Shown here one piece after another: positions 35,178 to 44,112 of a DNA stretch of 64,000 nucleotides. Where the stretch lies: NCBI GenBank assembly GCA_965221545.1, contig OZ244901.1, positions 3,596,001 through 3,660,000 on the forward strand. Reading direction: 5' to 3'. A program made the translations under genes and the position numbers. Source of the stretch: JAJEFO01 sp022819605. GTDB lineage: Bacteria; Pseudomonadota; Alphaproteobacteria; Rhodobacterales; Rhodobacteraceae. Below the pieces are notes generated by a model. It saw nothing but the letters and a program-made list of their open reading frames with translations, ran no database searches and had not been told where the DNA came from. Each line of letters starts with the position of its first letter. Position 1 is the stretch's first letter.

Positions 35178-35220
35178 CCAATTGAATTTACTTTCCAAGT
35201 CAACTAGTTTTGCCTGGAAA
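35178..35220. promoter_or_regulatory. Candidate MarR-binding region between the AmiC-like gene and marR
   Basis: The divergent gap contains CCAATTGAA (35178-35186) and TTTCCAAG (35192-35199), with a facing TGGAAA (35215-35220), matching half-site parts of the palindrome at 33967-33998. The match is imperfect, but the shared TTTCCAA/TTGGAAA words in two promoters around one marR gene suggest one regulon with autoregulation. Confidence 0.4.
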
Positions 35221-35235
35221 GCCGTGGTGAACCTC

Positions 35236-35658
35236 ATGGAATTGAACCCGAATCCGATCCAGAACTACCTTTCATATGCGCTGGCTGCGGCACATCGAAA
35301 GGTCACTATTTCCCTCAACACGCGCCTGAAGAAACACGGCATGCAGATTGAGGCATGGCGAATTCTGGAAACTCTGGAGACCGGTCAACGCCTTACGATG
35401 GGACAGCTTGCTGACGTGGTGCTGATGAATCCCCCGGCGTTGACCAAGCTGGTTGACCGGATGGTTTCAGACGGGCTTGTGCATCGCCAAGTCGCCCGAC
35501 ACGATCATCGCCAAATCAATGTCCTTGCCACTGCGCTGGGACGTAAGCGGATGCTGCAGATCAGGCAGGAAGTCGAAGGTCAAGATGCGGCGATGCTGCA
35601 GAGCCTGGGCAAGCCCGCGACCGAAGAATTGATCGCGCTGCTGAAAGGAATCTCCTAG
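35236..35658 (+). CDS. MarR family transcriptional regulator
   Basis: A 140-residue winged-helix regulator of the MarR family, which usually represses nearby genes until an aromatic acid, amide or CoA-type ligand binds. The wHTH is visible as RLTMGQLADVVLMNPPALTKLVDRMVSDGLV with the wing VARHDHRQINVLATALG. The ATG at 35236 follows a GGTGA ribosome site; upstream residues in this frame are intergenic. It is divergent from the AmiC-like gene. Related palindromes at its own promoter and upstream of the flotillin operon suggest it controls the amide island. Confidence 0.88.
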   Translation: MELNPNPIQNYLSYALAAAHRKVTISLNTRLKKHGMQIEAWRILETLETGQRLTMGQLADVVLMNPPALTKLVDRMVSDGLVHRQVARHDHRQINVLATALGRKRMLQIRQEVEGQDAAMLQSLGKPATEELIALLKGIS

Positions 35659-35878
35659 GCAACTGACGCAAAGCCGCCAAAGTAACGACTTCTGCCGACA
35701 GCGCTTGGCACCAACCATTGGATTGACCTTGCGAGCCGGACGCGAATTGCCCGCACGCATCGATCAGCGATGCTGCTCGCGGTTGTTTTTCCGAAAATTG
35801 CCGAGTTTCCAAGGCTACTGCCAACTGGCTCAACCATTTCAAGTCAAGCCTTCGGTCGCTACCGCGCCGAGCACACTG

Positions 35879-37315
35879 TCAGGGTCGCTTCCTTCGCCTC
35901 ATGCGCACGAAGAGATTTGTCGGAAACATTGTGAACGCAATTTGTTCCTTTACTCTGGCCCGATCGACGGGCAGCACGTCAAAGTTGCTGCACAGCATGG
36001 CAAGCACCGTTCTGATCTCCAGCATGGCAAGATTGCGCCCGGGACAGAAACGCGGACCGCCTCCGAAGGGAACGAAGGCACCGTGATCGTGCGGACCATG
36101 CCTGGCTTCCTGTCTGAGAAGCCAGCGCTCTGGATCAAAGCGATCTCCGTTGACGAAGTGCTCGTCCCGGGTTGCCATGTGACGCAGCAGCATGAAGATC
36201 GTGGTTCCCTTGGGGATTCTGTGTCCAAGGATCCAGGTATCGTTCAGGGCTTCCAGCATGTGCAGTGGCGCGACAGGCTTGAGGCGCATGGATTCGCTGC
36301 TGACTGCATCGACCACGGGCATCTGCTTCGTCTGCTCAAAATACTCTATTCCTGGGGAGTTCGATGCAGTGAGCGCATCTATTTCGCGTCGACAACGATC
36401 AAACCAGTCCGGATTCCCAGTAAGGAGATGAACCGTCCATGCGATCGTGTACGCCGTCGTGTCTTCGCCAGCGAGCAGGAGGTTGCCGACATTTGCGAAT
36501 ATCTCCTCGTTGGTGACCCGGGATCCCTCGGTCTCCATCTCGATGATTATGGCTTCAAGGAAGTCTTGGGGCGACTGGCGACGCGCGGGTTCGCGTTCAA
36601 GTCGCTCGCGTGCGGCCTGCACCATGGCACCGAACTCACGCTCGAGCGCATCCAATGCACGATCAAGGGCACGGTCCGCCGGAAGGCGGATGAAACGCCA
36701 GTAGGGAAACGGCGTGTTCAAGCGCCTGTGTAGAACCGGAAACACCTTGTCGAGATGGCGCTGGATCGTGGGGCCCGACGACTCCAGCGTATTGATGTCG
36801 ATGCCGAAAGCCAGTTGTGTGGTCACGTCGACCGTGAAGCGCATAAGGTCGCGGCAGAGATCGACGCGTTCTCCCGCGTCAGCTGCCCGCTCCCAGCGCC
36901 GCTGCAACCGCCCGACCGTAGTGACAAGCATCGGAAAGAAATCCTCGATCCTTGCCCGGTTCAGCGCATCGATGACGATGCGGCGCTGTCTGCGCCAGTC
37001 CTCTCCCTCCGCAGCAAAGACCCCCTTGAGTCGCATTTCGGAGGCCGCGGCTTCAAGGTAGCGTGGACGCCGAAACCCGTCCGGACGGTCGGCCAGAATG
37101 CGTTGGATTTCGTCGCGGTCCGAAAGCACCACCACGAGGTGTGGGCCGAAACGGAACCGGTAGATTGGACCGAATTGGCCAGCCCAGTCCTCAAGGTCGA
37201 GATGCAGGCGGTCGAAGCGGATCTGGTGGAAGTTGCCGATAAAGGGCAGCCCTCCCGGACCGGGAAGGACATCTGCTTCCGACCTGCCGCGCTTGCTGGC
37301 AACAATGGTACTCAA
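35879..37315 (-). CDS. Cytochrome P450
   Basis: A 478-residue P450 monooxygenase. The heme-thiolate signature FGGGPRFCPGRNLA places the ligand at Cys424. The I-helix oxygen-activation motif is AGEDTTAYT, the K-helix ExxR is ESMRL, and the PERF-like motif is FDPERW. The N-terminus (LPGPGGLPFIGN) is the proline hinge, without a membrane anchor, so it is probably soluble. No ferredoxin or reductase gene is adjacent, so electron partners are unknown, as is the substrate. It stands alone between the amide island and a GNAT gene. Confidence 0.95.
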   Translation of the reverse strand: MSTIVASKRGRSEADVLPGPGGLPFIGNFHQIRFDRLHLDLEDWAGQFGPIYRFRFGPHLVVVLSDRDEIQRILADRPDGFRRPRYLEAAASEMRLKGVFAAEGEDWRRQRRIVIDALNRARIEDFFPMLVTTVGRLQRRWERAADAGERVDLCRDLMRFTVDVTTQLAFGIDINTLESSGPTIQRHLDKVFPVLHRRLNTPFPYWRFIRLPADRALDRALDALEREFGAMVQAARERLEREPARRQSPQDFLEAIIIEMETEGSRVTNEEIFANVGNLLLAGEDTTAYTIAWTVHLLTGNPDWFDRCRREIDALTASNSPGIEYFEQTKQMPVVDAVSSESMRLKPVAPLHMLEALNDTWILGHRIPKGTTIFMLLRHMATRDEHFVNGDRFDPERWLLRQEARHGPHDHGAFVPFGGGPRFCPGRNLAMLEIRTVLAMLCSNFDVLPVDRARVKEQIAFTMFPTNLFVRMRRRKRP

Positions 37316-37551
37316 TTCTGTTCCCCCGCTTGCTGCCTCTCTCCGGGCACGACAGATCCTCGCCTGGCCGGCAATCCAAGGAAGAATCCAGATCCGCGAT
37401 GATCTCAGGCACAGGCACGGATGGCTTCAATCCGCTATACATAGAATTCGCCGTCATTCGATTCAACGCGAATGCGCCTTGGCCCCTCTTCCAGCCTCCG
37501 GAGAAGAGCCAGGCCAGACTGCTGATGTGACGTCAGGGCCGGATTGAACAT

Positions 37552-37567
37552 TCCCGATCTTTCGGGA
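37552..37567 (-). terminator. Small hairpin directly after the GNAT gene
   Basis: TCCCGA-TCTT-TCGGGA forms a 6-bp stem that ends one base before the stop codon of the GNAT gene (transcribed leftward). No strong T-run follows. Apart from this hairpin, the 252-bp gap 37316-37567 shows nothing recognisable. Confidence 0.3.
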
Positions 37568-38149
37568 TCAGGTCTCCGCCCGACCTCTCCGGTCGTCACG
37601 GAGGCTGGCATAAAGCACATGGTTCCGCCAGCGCCCGTTGATCTGAAGGTAGCCCTGCGCCACTCCTTCATACTTGTAGCCGCAGGTCTCAAGAAGACCG
37701 CGTGACGCTGCGTTTTCTGGCAGGCATGCGCTCTCGACCCTGCTCAGGTCGATGGTCTCGAACGCGTAGTGCACCATCGCCGTCAGCGCCTCGCGCATAT
37801 AGCCTTGCCGCGCATGTTCCACTCCGATCCAATAGCCGATCATCCCGGACTGACTCGGTCCCCGCCGGATGTTCTCCAGCGTGATGGCTCCCAGGAGACA
37901 TCCGTCGCTCCGCCTCGTGAGGAACAGCGGCACTGCTGTTCCCTCCCGAATGGAACGACGCGCCCAATGGACGCGATTCACGAATCCCTTTCGCGTCAGG
38001 TGATCCGTCGACCACGACGGTTCCCAGGGCTTCAGGAACTCTGCGCTCTTCCGCCTCAATTCGGACCAAGGCTGGTAGTCGCTCTGGACGGGCGGACGCA
38101 GCACCATGCGTTCGGTATCAATTTTGACACGGCCCCTCGTCCACAGCAT
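37568..38149 (-). CDS. GNAT acetyltransferase, RimJ/RimL type
   Basis: A 193-residue GNAT N-acetyltransferase of the RimJ/RimL class (ribosomal-protein N-terminal or small-molecule acetylation). Typical features are TERMVLRPPVQSDYQPWSEL at the N-terminus, the GMIGYWIGVEHARQGYMREAL acetyl-CoA region, and ESACLPENAASRGLLETCGYKYEGVAQ (parts). It overlaps the M16 peptidase gene by one base, placing it at the end of that operon, an arrangement seen in Rhodobacterales. Substrate not predictable. Confidence 0.9.
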   Translation of the reverse strand: MLWTRGRVKIDTERMVLRPPVQSDYQPWSELRRKSAEFLKPWEPSWSTDHLTRKGFVNRVHWARRSIREGTAVPLFLTRRSDGCLLGAITLENIRRGPSQSGMIGYWIGVEHARQGYMREALTAMVHYAFETIDLSRVESACLPENAASRGLLETCGYKYEGVAQGYLQINGRWRNHVLYASLRDDRRGRAET

Positions 38150-39411
38150 CAGGCCGCCAGCTTGTCCGTAACTTCCTGGACCGTTGGAGCGGCCGCCACC
38201 GGCCCGTAGAGCGCCAAGGCTCCCGCACCGGATGACACAAGTCTGGCCGCCACCTCCCGCACCGATTGCACGCTGATCGAATCGACCTTCTCGATGGTTT
38301 CCTCGATCAATGGCACGCGATCCCAGATCGACAGGTGCTTCGCCAAGCGTTCGGCACGACTCGCGGGCTGCTCGAGCCCCATCAGCAGGCCTGCCTTCAG
38401 CTGAGCCTTCGCCCGAGCCACCTCTGCCTCGGAAAGGTCATCAACCGACCGCCGCAATTCGTCCACCGTCAATGCCAGAAGCTCGGGTGTCTCCTCACCG
38501 CTGGTCCCGGAATAGATCGTGAGGAGACCACTGTCTGAATACGGGCTCGCCTGCGCAAAAATCGTGTAGCAAAGCCCACGTTTCTCGCGCGCCTCCTGAA
38601 AGAGCCGCGAGGACATGCCGCCGCCCATCGCGATCGCGAATGCCTGTGCGGAATATACGGCATCGTCTCGATATTCGGGGCTCTCGAAGGCCAGCGCCAC
38701 ATGGGCTTGCTCCAGGCCCTTCTCAACCCTCGTCTCGCCTCCCAGAAAGCGGCCGGGCTCGGCTTCGGCCACGGCCCCGGGCGACAGGTGCGCGAACCTC
38801 GCCTCAGTTGCCCGAACGATGTCGTCGTGATCGACGGCACCCGCGGCCGCGACGATCAGGTTGCCGGGCAGATAGCGCTCGCTGACGAACCCGGACAGGT
38901 CCTTGCGGCTGAAGCGCTCGACCTTGGACGCGGGACCGAGAATCGGGCGGCCAAGAGGCTGGTCCGGAAAGGCCGTCTCCTGCAACCAGTCGAAGATGAT
39001 GTCGTCGGGCGTGTCCAGAACCTGCCCGATCTCTTGCAAGATCACGTGCCGCTCGATCTCTATTTCACCCGGATCGAATGCCGGATTCAGGACGATGTCC
39101 GAAAGGACGTCCAGCGCAAGGTCAGCATGCTCTGCCAGAACGCGCGCAAAAAAGGTCGTCATTTCACGCGACGTATAGGCATTGATGTAGCCGCCGACAT
39201 CCTCGATCGCCTCGGCGATCTGCAGCGCCGACCGCGTGCCGGTACCCTTGAACGCCATGTGCTCAAGGAAATGAGCGATCCCGTTCTGCTCGGCGCGCTC
39301 GTGGCGTCCTCCGGCCGCGATCCAGATGCCAAGCGAGGCGGATTGCAGCCCCGGCATGTGCTCGGTCACGACGCGTACGCCGTTCGTCAGCCTGTGAAGT
39401 TCAACTGTCAA
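38149..39411 (-). CDS. M16 family zinc peptidase (mitochondrial-processing-peptidase-like)
   Basis: A 420-residue pitrilysin-family metallopeptidase with the inverted zinc motif HFLEH (His47, Glu50, His51) and a distal ligand near Glu127 (ERHVILQEI). It therefore looks catalytically competent, like the beta subunit of mitochondrial processing peptidase. It overlaps thrC by 4 bp and the GNAT gene by 1 bp. Physiological substrate unknown. Confidence 0.93.
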   Translation of the reverse strand: MTVELHRLTNGVRVVTEHMPGLQSASLGIWIAAGGRHERAEQNGIAHFLEHMAFKGTGTRSALQIAEAIEDVGGYINAYTSREMTTFFARVLAEHADLALDVLSDIVLNPAFDPGEIEIERHVILQEIGQVLDTPDDIIFDWLQETAFPDQPLGRPILGPASKVERFSRKDLSGFVSERYLPGNLIVAAAGAVDHDDIVRATEARFAHLSPGAVAEAEPGRFLGGETRVEKGLEQAHVALAFESPEYRDDAVYSAQAFAIAMGGGMSSRLFQEAREKRGLCYTIFAQASPYSDSGLLTIYSGTSGEETPELLALTVDELRRSVDDLSEAEVARAKAQLKAGLLMGLEQPASRAERLAKHLSIWDRVPLIEETIEKVDSISVQSVREVAARLVSSGAGALALYGPVAAAPTVQEVTDKLAA

Positions 39412-40799
39412 GCGGCCCGACCCTCCCTGATCGCGCGACAGAGCTCGGCGAAGTCATTTGCCACCCGTGTCACTCGCTCGGGACGCTCATAAAGATCTGC
39501 CATTCTGTTGGGAAGGGGTGGACGAATGTCCGTCGCCCGCTCCACCGCGTCCGGGAACTTGGCGGGATCGGCCGTGGCAAGAGCAATCATTGGAACGCGT
39601 GGCTCTGCCACTCGATCGGCCACTTCGAGTCCGACCGCAGTATGAGGGCAGACAAGCTGGCCGATTGCGTCGTGCATCGCCCGGATTCTGGACATCGTCT
39701 CCTCTTCCGAAACCCTCCCGCTCGCAAAGGTCTCGCCAATTCTGCCGAGCGCGACGTCGTCGATCCGAAACCCGTTTCCAGAATTGAGATCGCCCATCAA
39801 TGACACGACCGCGTCGGCGTCGCGCCCGTATGCGTCGAACAAGAGCCGCTCGAAATTGGAACTCACCTGAATGTCCATCGAGGGGCTGATCGACGGCCGG
39901 ACCTCCCCGGTTCGATATTCTCCGGACACGAGCGCACGGTGCAGGATGTCGTTCTGGTTGGTCGCAATCACCAGCCGCTCGACGGGCAGCCCCATGCGTC
40001 GTGCGACCTCGCCCGCGTAAATGTCGCCAAAGTTACCCGTTGGCACGCAGAAGCTGATTTTCCGATCTGGCGCTCCGAGGGCCACTGCAGAAGTGAAGTA
40101 GTAAACGACTTGCGCCATCACGCGCGCCCAATTTATGGAATTCACGGCTGCCAGACGCATCTCCTCCCGAAATCCCGAATCGGCGAACATGTCCTTCAGA
40201 TGTCGCTGGCAATCGTCGAACGTGCCCTCGACCGCAAATGCGCGCACGTTCGCCTCTGTCGGCGTTGTCATCTGCCGTCTCTGCACCTCAGACACCTTGT
40301 CATGCGGATAGAGTATGCAGACATCCACGTTGTCGAGCCCGCGGAACGCCTCGATCGCGGCACTTCCGGTATCGCCGCTGGTCGCTCCCACTATGGTGAC
40401 GCTTTCGCCCCGTCGCTGCAGCACGGCCTGGAACATCTGGCCGATGAGCTGCATGGCAAAGTCCTTGAAGGCCAGCGTCGGGCCGTGGAAGAGTTCCAGA
40501 AGCCAGATTCCGTCGCCAGCCTGTTTCAGGGGCGCACGGCATTCGTGGCCAAAACCCGCATAGGCAGCCTTGATCAAGGCGCGAAACTCGTCCTCCTCGA
40601 AGGTGGCTCCCGCGAACCGTCGCATGATCGCGAATGCCACGTCCTCGTAGCTCTTGCCATGCAGCATGGCGATTTCGCGCGGATCGAATGTCGGCACTTC
40701 GGCCGGCACGTAGAGTCCACCGTCGGTGGCAAGCCCAGACAGCATGGCCTCTTCGAAGGACAGTTCCGGAGCATAGCCGCGAGTCGAGACGTATTTCAT
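39408..40799 (-). CDS. thrC: Threonine synthase
   Basis: A 463-residue PLP enzyme that converts O-phosphohomoserine to threonine. The N-terminal MKYVSTRGYAPELSFEEAML is diagnostic of this longer bacterial type, PLP-lysine Lys112 lies in HGPTLAFKDFAMQ, and the cofactor phosphate region is VGATSGDTGSAAIEA. It lies 9 bp downstream of the SURF1 gene and overlaps the M16 gene, so it is cotranscribed with oxidase assembly genes, an order typical of Rhodobacterales. Confidence 0.96.
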   Translation of the reverse strand: MKYVSTRGYAPELSFEEAMLSGLATDGGLYVPAEVPTFDPREIAMLHGKSYEDVAFAIMRRFAGATFEEDEFRALIKAAYAGFGHECRAPLKQAGDGIWLLELFHGPTLAFKDFAMQLIGQMFQAVLQRRGESVTIVGATSGDTGSAAIEAFRGLDNVDVCILYPHDKVSEVQRRQMTTPTEANVRAFAVEGTFDDCQRHLKDMFADSGFREEMRLAAVNSINWARVMAQVVYYFTSAVALGAPDRKISFCVPTGNFGDIYAGEVARRMGLPVERLVIATNQNDILHRALVSGEYRTGEVRPSISPSMDIQVSSNFERLLFDAYGRDADAVVSLMGDLNSGNGFRIDDVALGRIGETFASGRVSEEETMSRIRAMHDAIGQLVCPHTAVGLEVADRVAEPRVPMIALATADPAKFPDAVERATDIRPPLPNRMADLYERPERVTRVANDFAELCRAIREGRAA

Positions 40800-40808
40800 T
40801 GCAGATCC

Positions 40809-41480
40809 TCAGACGGTTCGTTTCCGGATACGCCAGAGCAGAAAAAGAGTCATCACTGCCCAGACCGCCGCCATTCCGAACCACTGGACCGCATATCCCA
40901 AGTGATTGTTTGGAATGCCCTCCACCGTCACGGGCAGAGGCATCGCCGGCGGGTCGTTGCTCGAAACCTCCCGAGCCACGACAAGAACAGGCTCGGTTTG
41001 CAATTCTTCGGACATCGCAGCCAGGTCGCGCCCGTACCAGATTCCGGCTTCGCGGTCAGGCAGCGGCGTCCAGCGGTCCACCTCGTCAGGCCAGTGAAGA
41101 TTGCCAACCACGATTACCGATGCGGCGTCCATGGCGCGGGACCGGTTCGCGACCGGTACGGCTCCCCTGTCGACCATGATGCGCCTGCCCTCCGCCGTCT
41201 CGAACGTGGCAACCAGCCTGTAGGCCGGGCCAACCTGTGGCAGGCTCACGAGCACAGCGAGATCCTCGCCGTCGAAGTTTCCCTCGACGATGACGGGGAG
41301 GTACTTGTCGCGTTCGACGGCAGGTGTCGCCGGAAGCGCCACGGGATCCGCTGCGATCCTCGATTCGATTTCGGCGAGTACGCCTTCCTTCCAGGCCAGT
41401 CTTTGCAGCTGCCACGCGCCCAGCGACGCAAGCAGACATGTGCCACCTATGCCGACGATCAATGGAAAGAGCAGCCGCAT
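40809..41480 (-). CDS. SURF1 family cytochrome oxidase assembly protein
   Basis: A 223-residue inner-membrane protein with one helix at each end (LLFPLIVGIGGTCLLASLGA and GYAVQWFGMAAVWAVMTLFLLW) and a periplasmic domain between them. SURF1 helps deliver heme a to subunit I of aa3-type oxidase. The start at 41480 was chosen because it begins the first membrane helix. It follows ctaE in the oxidase operon. Confidence 0.9.
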   Translation of the reverse strand: MRLLFPLIVGIGGTCLLASLGAWQLQRLAWKEGVLAEIESRIAADPVALPATPAVERDKYLPVIVEGNFDGEDLAVLVSLPQVGPAYRLVATFETAEGRRIMVDRGAVPVANRSRAMDAASVIVVGNLHWPDEVDRWTPLPDREAGIWYGRDLAAMSEELQTEPVLVVAREVSSNDPPAMPLPVTVEGIPNNHLGYAVQWFGMAAVWAVMTLFLLWRIRKRTV

Positions 41481-41575
41481 GGCCCCCAAGCCTCTGCATC
41501 GTGCCCAAAACTGCACGAAACGCGCCGGGGACGAAACCCCGGCATTGGCGCTGTCACGCGGCAATCCGTTTCAGA

Positions 41576-42394
41576 TCAACTGCCCCAGATGTAGATCGAT
41601 GCAAAGAGAAACAGCCAGACAACGTCGACGAAGTGCCAGTACCAGGCCGCAGCCTCGTACCCGACATGCCGTTCGGCCGTGAAGTGCCCGGCCCGCACGC
41701 GCAAGTAGCACACAAAAAGGAAGATCGTACCGATGATCACGTGAAACCCGTGGAACCCGGTCGCCATGAAGAAGGTTGCGCCATAGATGTTGCCCGAGAA
41801 CCCGAAAGCCGCATGGCTGTACTCATAGGCCTGAAAGACCGTGAAGAGCACGCCAAGGATGATCGCGACAATGAGCCCCGTTGCCATGTCCTTGCGATTG
41901 TTCTCGTGTGCGATCGCGTGATGCGCCCATGTTGCCGCCGCCCCCGAGCACAGGAGAATCAGCGTGTTGATGAGCGGCAGATGCCAGGGATCGAAGGTCT
42001 CGATGCCGGCAGGTGGCCAAACGCCATCCACAGCCGGACTCTCCGGACTCATGGGGTAGAGCGCGTTCTTGAAGAATGCCCAGAACCATGCCGAAAAGAA
42101 CATGACCTCCGACATGATGAACATGATGAACCCGTAACGCAGACCGATCCTCACAACCGGCGTGTGGTCGCCGACGATGGATTCCCGGATCACGTCCGCC
42201 CACCAGGCATACATCACGTAGCAAACGCCTATGAGGCCGATGATGAACATGTAGGGCTGCTGCAGGCTCTCTGGGGTGTTCTGTCCAAAGGCCAGCACAA
42301 AGCCGAACAGCATGATAAAGCCGGAGACCGCACCGATGAAAGGCCAGACCGACGGGTGCAGGATGTGGTAGTCGTGGTTCTTTTCGTGCGCCAT
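41576..42394 (-). CDS. ctaE: Cytochrome c oxidase subunit III
   Basis: A 272-residue, seven-helix subunit III of aa3 oxidase: AHEKNHDYHILHPSVWPFIG at the start, SEVMFFSAWFWAFF, and the C-terminal HFVDVVWLFLFASIYIWGS. The ATG at 42394 is preferred to one three codons upstream because the GGAG site is then 9 bases away. It sits in the order ctaC-ctaB-coxF-like-ctaG-ctaE. Confidence 0.96.
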   Translation of the reverse strand: MAHEKNHDYHILHPSVWPFIGAVSGFIMLFGFVLAFGQNTPESLQQPYMFIIGLIGVCYVMYAWWADVIRESIVGDHTPVVRIGLRYGFIMFIMSEVMFFSAWFWAFFKNALYPMSPESPAVDGVWPPAGIETFDPWHLPLINTLILLCSGAAATWAHHAIAHENNRKDMATGLIVAIILGVLFTVFQAYEYSHAAFGFSGNIYGATFFMATGFHGFHVIIGTIFLFVCYLRVRAGHFTAERHVGYEAAAWYWHFVDVVWLFLFASIYIWGS

Positions 42395-42413
42395 TCCGGC
42401 CATCTCCAGGATT

Positions 42414-43001
42414 CTAGTTCAGTTGCGATTCCGTCCCGTCCTCGCCAAGCGCCGCCTGTTCGGAACGATAGTCTTCGGGCAGATCCACCTCGTGGAACGT
42501 GTAGGATAGCGTGATCGTCTTGACAAACCTTGCATCGGGATCGTCAAGAATTGCGGGTTCAACGAAGAAGCTGACTGGCATGCTGACCCGCTGACCGGGT
42601 TCAAGCACCTGCAGTTCGAAACAGAAGCAGTCAATTTTCGAGAAATAGGCACCGGCAGAAAACGGGGCGACGTTGAAGCTTGCGGTGCCTGCGATTCTTC
42701 GGCTCGTTGGGTTGTATGCCACGTAGTACGCCAGGCCTTCTTCGCCGATCCGGATCGGCATCTTGACCTGTTCGGGCTTGAATTCCCACGGCATCCCCGA
42801 CGCGGTCGAGGCGTCGAAGCGTATCGTGACCATTTCTTCCAGCGGCGCGTCAAGCGGGGACTTGGCGACATCCGTCGTGCCGCCCCACCCCGTCACTCTG
42901 CAAAAGAGATCGTAGAGGGGCACCGACGCCCATGCGAGCGATCCCATGACCAGAACTACGCCGAGGAGTCTTGCTGCCGTGCGTTGCCGTGCGTCCATCA
43001 T
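42414..43001 (-). CDS. ctaG: Cytochrome c oxidase assembly protein CtaG/Cox11
   Basis: A 195-residue Cox11-type copper chaperone for the CuB site of oxidase. It has one N-terminal membrane helix (LLGVVLVMGSLAWASVPLYDLFC) and the copper-binding CFCFELQ motif in the periplasmic domain. It overlaps the small upstream gene by 4 bp. Confidence 0.95.
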   Translation of the reverse strand: MMDARQRTAARLLGVVLVMGSLAWASVPLYDLFCRVTGWGGTTDVAKSPLDAPLEEMVTIRFDASTASGMPWEFKPEQVKMPIRIGEEGLAYYVAYNPTSRRIAGTASFNVAPFSAGAYFSKIDCFCFELQVLEPGQRVSMPVSFFVEPAILDDPDARFVKTITLSYTFHEVDLPEDYRSEQAALGEDGTESQLN

Positions 43002-43186
43002 GACCCGGATGCCTCCATCTCAGGCCTCACGACGTGATCGAAGCCCTGCAGTGAGTCACCACGCTTCATCTTCACCACGGTCAACGCAAAAACAATGGCA
43101 ACGAAGAGAGCGAGCGCGAGCGCAACACCGAGATTCCGCGACAGACGGCGTGCGTGCAATTCGTGCGTAGCCCTGATGCCGCTCAT
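42998..43186 (-). CDS. Small single-helix oxidase-cluster protein (CoxF-like)
   Basis: A 62-residue protein with one membrane helix (NLGVALALALFVAIVFALTVVKM) ending in KRG. Tiny proteins with this shape lie between ctaB and ctaG in many alphaproteobacteria and are often labelled CoxF. It overlaps both neighbours by 4 bp, so it is surely translated with them. Role in oxidase assembly is inferred from position. Confidence 0.8.
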   Translation of the reverse strand: MSGIRATHELHARRLSRNLGVALALALFVAIVFALTVVKMKRGDSLQGFDHVVRPEMEASGS

Positions 43187-44106
43187 GACACCTGCCTCAA
43201 CACCGCGTCCGCGAGGAACGCGCCGAAATGCAGGAAGAGGTAGAACAGCGAGGCGCGGAAGAATGCCTTTTCCGCAGCGTAGCCATCACCTAGGGCAACA
43301 GCTTCGTCCCGCCTGCAGATCTGTACCGCGCCCCATACGAACATGAGGTTCAGCACGACGGCAGCGGCGAGACTCACCGGGCCGCCGATCGGACCCAACG
43401 CAAGCAAAAGCGACACGGGCACGAGAAGCAGCGTGTAGGCCATGATGTGTCTTCGCGCCGCAGGACGGCCGTGGGTAACCGTGAGCATCGGGACGCCTGC
43501 ATCCTCGTATTCGGACCGCATGAACAGGGCCAAGGCCCAGAAATGCGGCGGAGTCCACATGAAGATCAACGCAAACATCAGGCAGGCTTCCAGGGAGATG
43601 CTCCCCGTTGCGGCCGCCCAGCCGATCATCGGCGGGAAGGCTCCGGCCGCCCCGCCGATCACGATGTTCTGCGGCGTCCGGCGCTTGAGCCACATCGTGT
43701 AGATGACAACGTAGAACGAAATCGTGACGGCCAGAAGGAAAGCCGCGAGCATGTTCGTCGCTAGGCCAAGCATCACGACCGAAAGGCCGGACAGGCCAAC
43801 GCCGATCGCCAAGGCTTCGTCCGGCGCGACACGGCCACTCGGAACCGGACGTTTCATCGTGCGCCGCATGACCGAGTCGATATCCGCATCGTACCACATG
43901 TTCAGTGCGCCTGCGGCCCCTGCCCCGAGCGCAATGAACAGCATCGCCGCAATGGCCTCGACAGCGTGCAGCGCTGCCGGGGCGACCAAGAGGCCAACCA
44001 GCGCCGTAAAGACCACGAGTGACATCACTCTCGGCTTCAGCAGCGCTACGTAGTCGCCGAAATTCGGTTCGTGTTCGTGCGCCGCGCTGATCGCGAGGTC
44101 AGGCAT
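43183..44106 (-). CDS. ctaB: Protoheme IX farnesyltransferase (heme O synthase)
   Basis: A 307-residue polytopic UbiA-family enzyme that attaches a farnesyl chain to heme b, giving heme o for the oxidase. The prenyl-binding Asp motif is seen in NMWYDADIDSVMRRTMKRPV, and VMSLVVFTALVGLLVAP is near the N-terminus. It is located 6 bp downstream of ctaC. Confidence 0.96.
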   Translation of the reverse strand: MPDLAISAAHEHEPNFGDYVALLKPRVMSLVVFTALVGLLVAPAALHAVEAIAAMLFIALGAGAAGALNMWYDADIDSVMRRTMKRPVPSGRVAPDEALAIGVGLSGLSVVMLGLATNMLAAFLLAVTISFYVVIYTMWLKRRTPQNIVIGGAAGAFPPMIGWAAATGSISLEACLMFALIFMWTPPHFWALALFMRSEYEDAGVPMLTVTHGRPAARRHIMAYTLLLVPVSLLLALGPIGGPVSLAAAVVLNLMFVWGAVQICRRDEAVALGDGYAAEKAFFRASLFYLFLHFGAFLADAVLRQVS

Positions 44107-44112
44107 TCGCTT

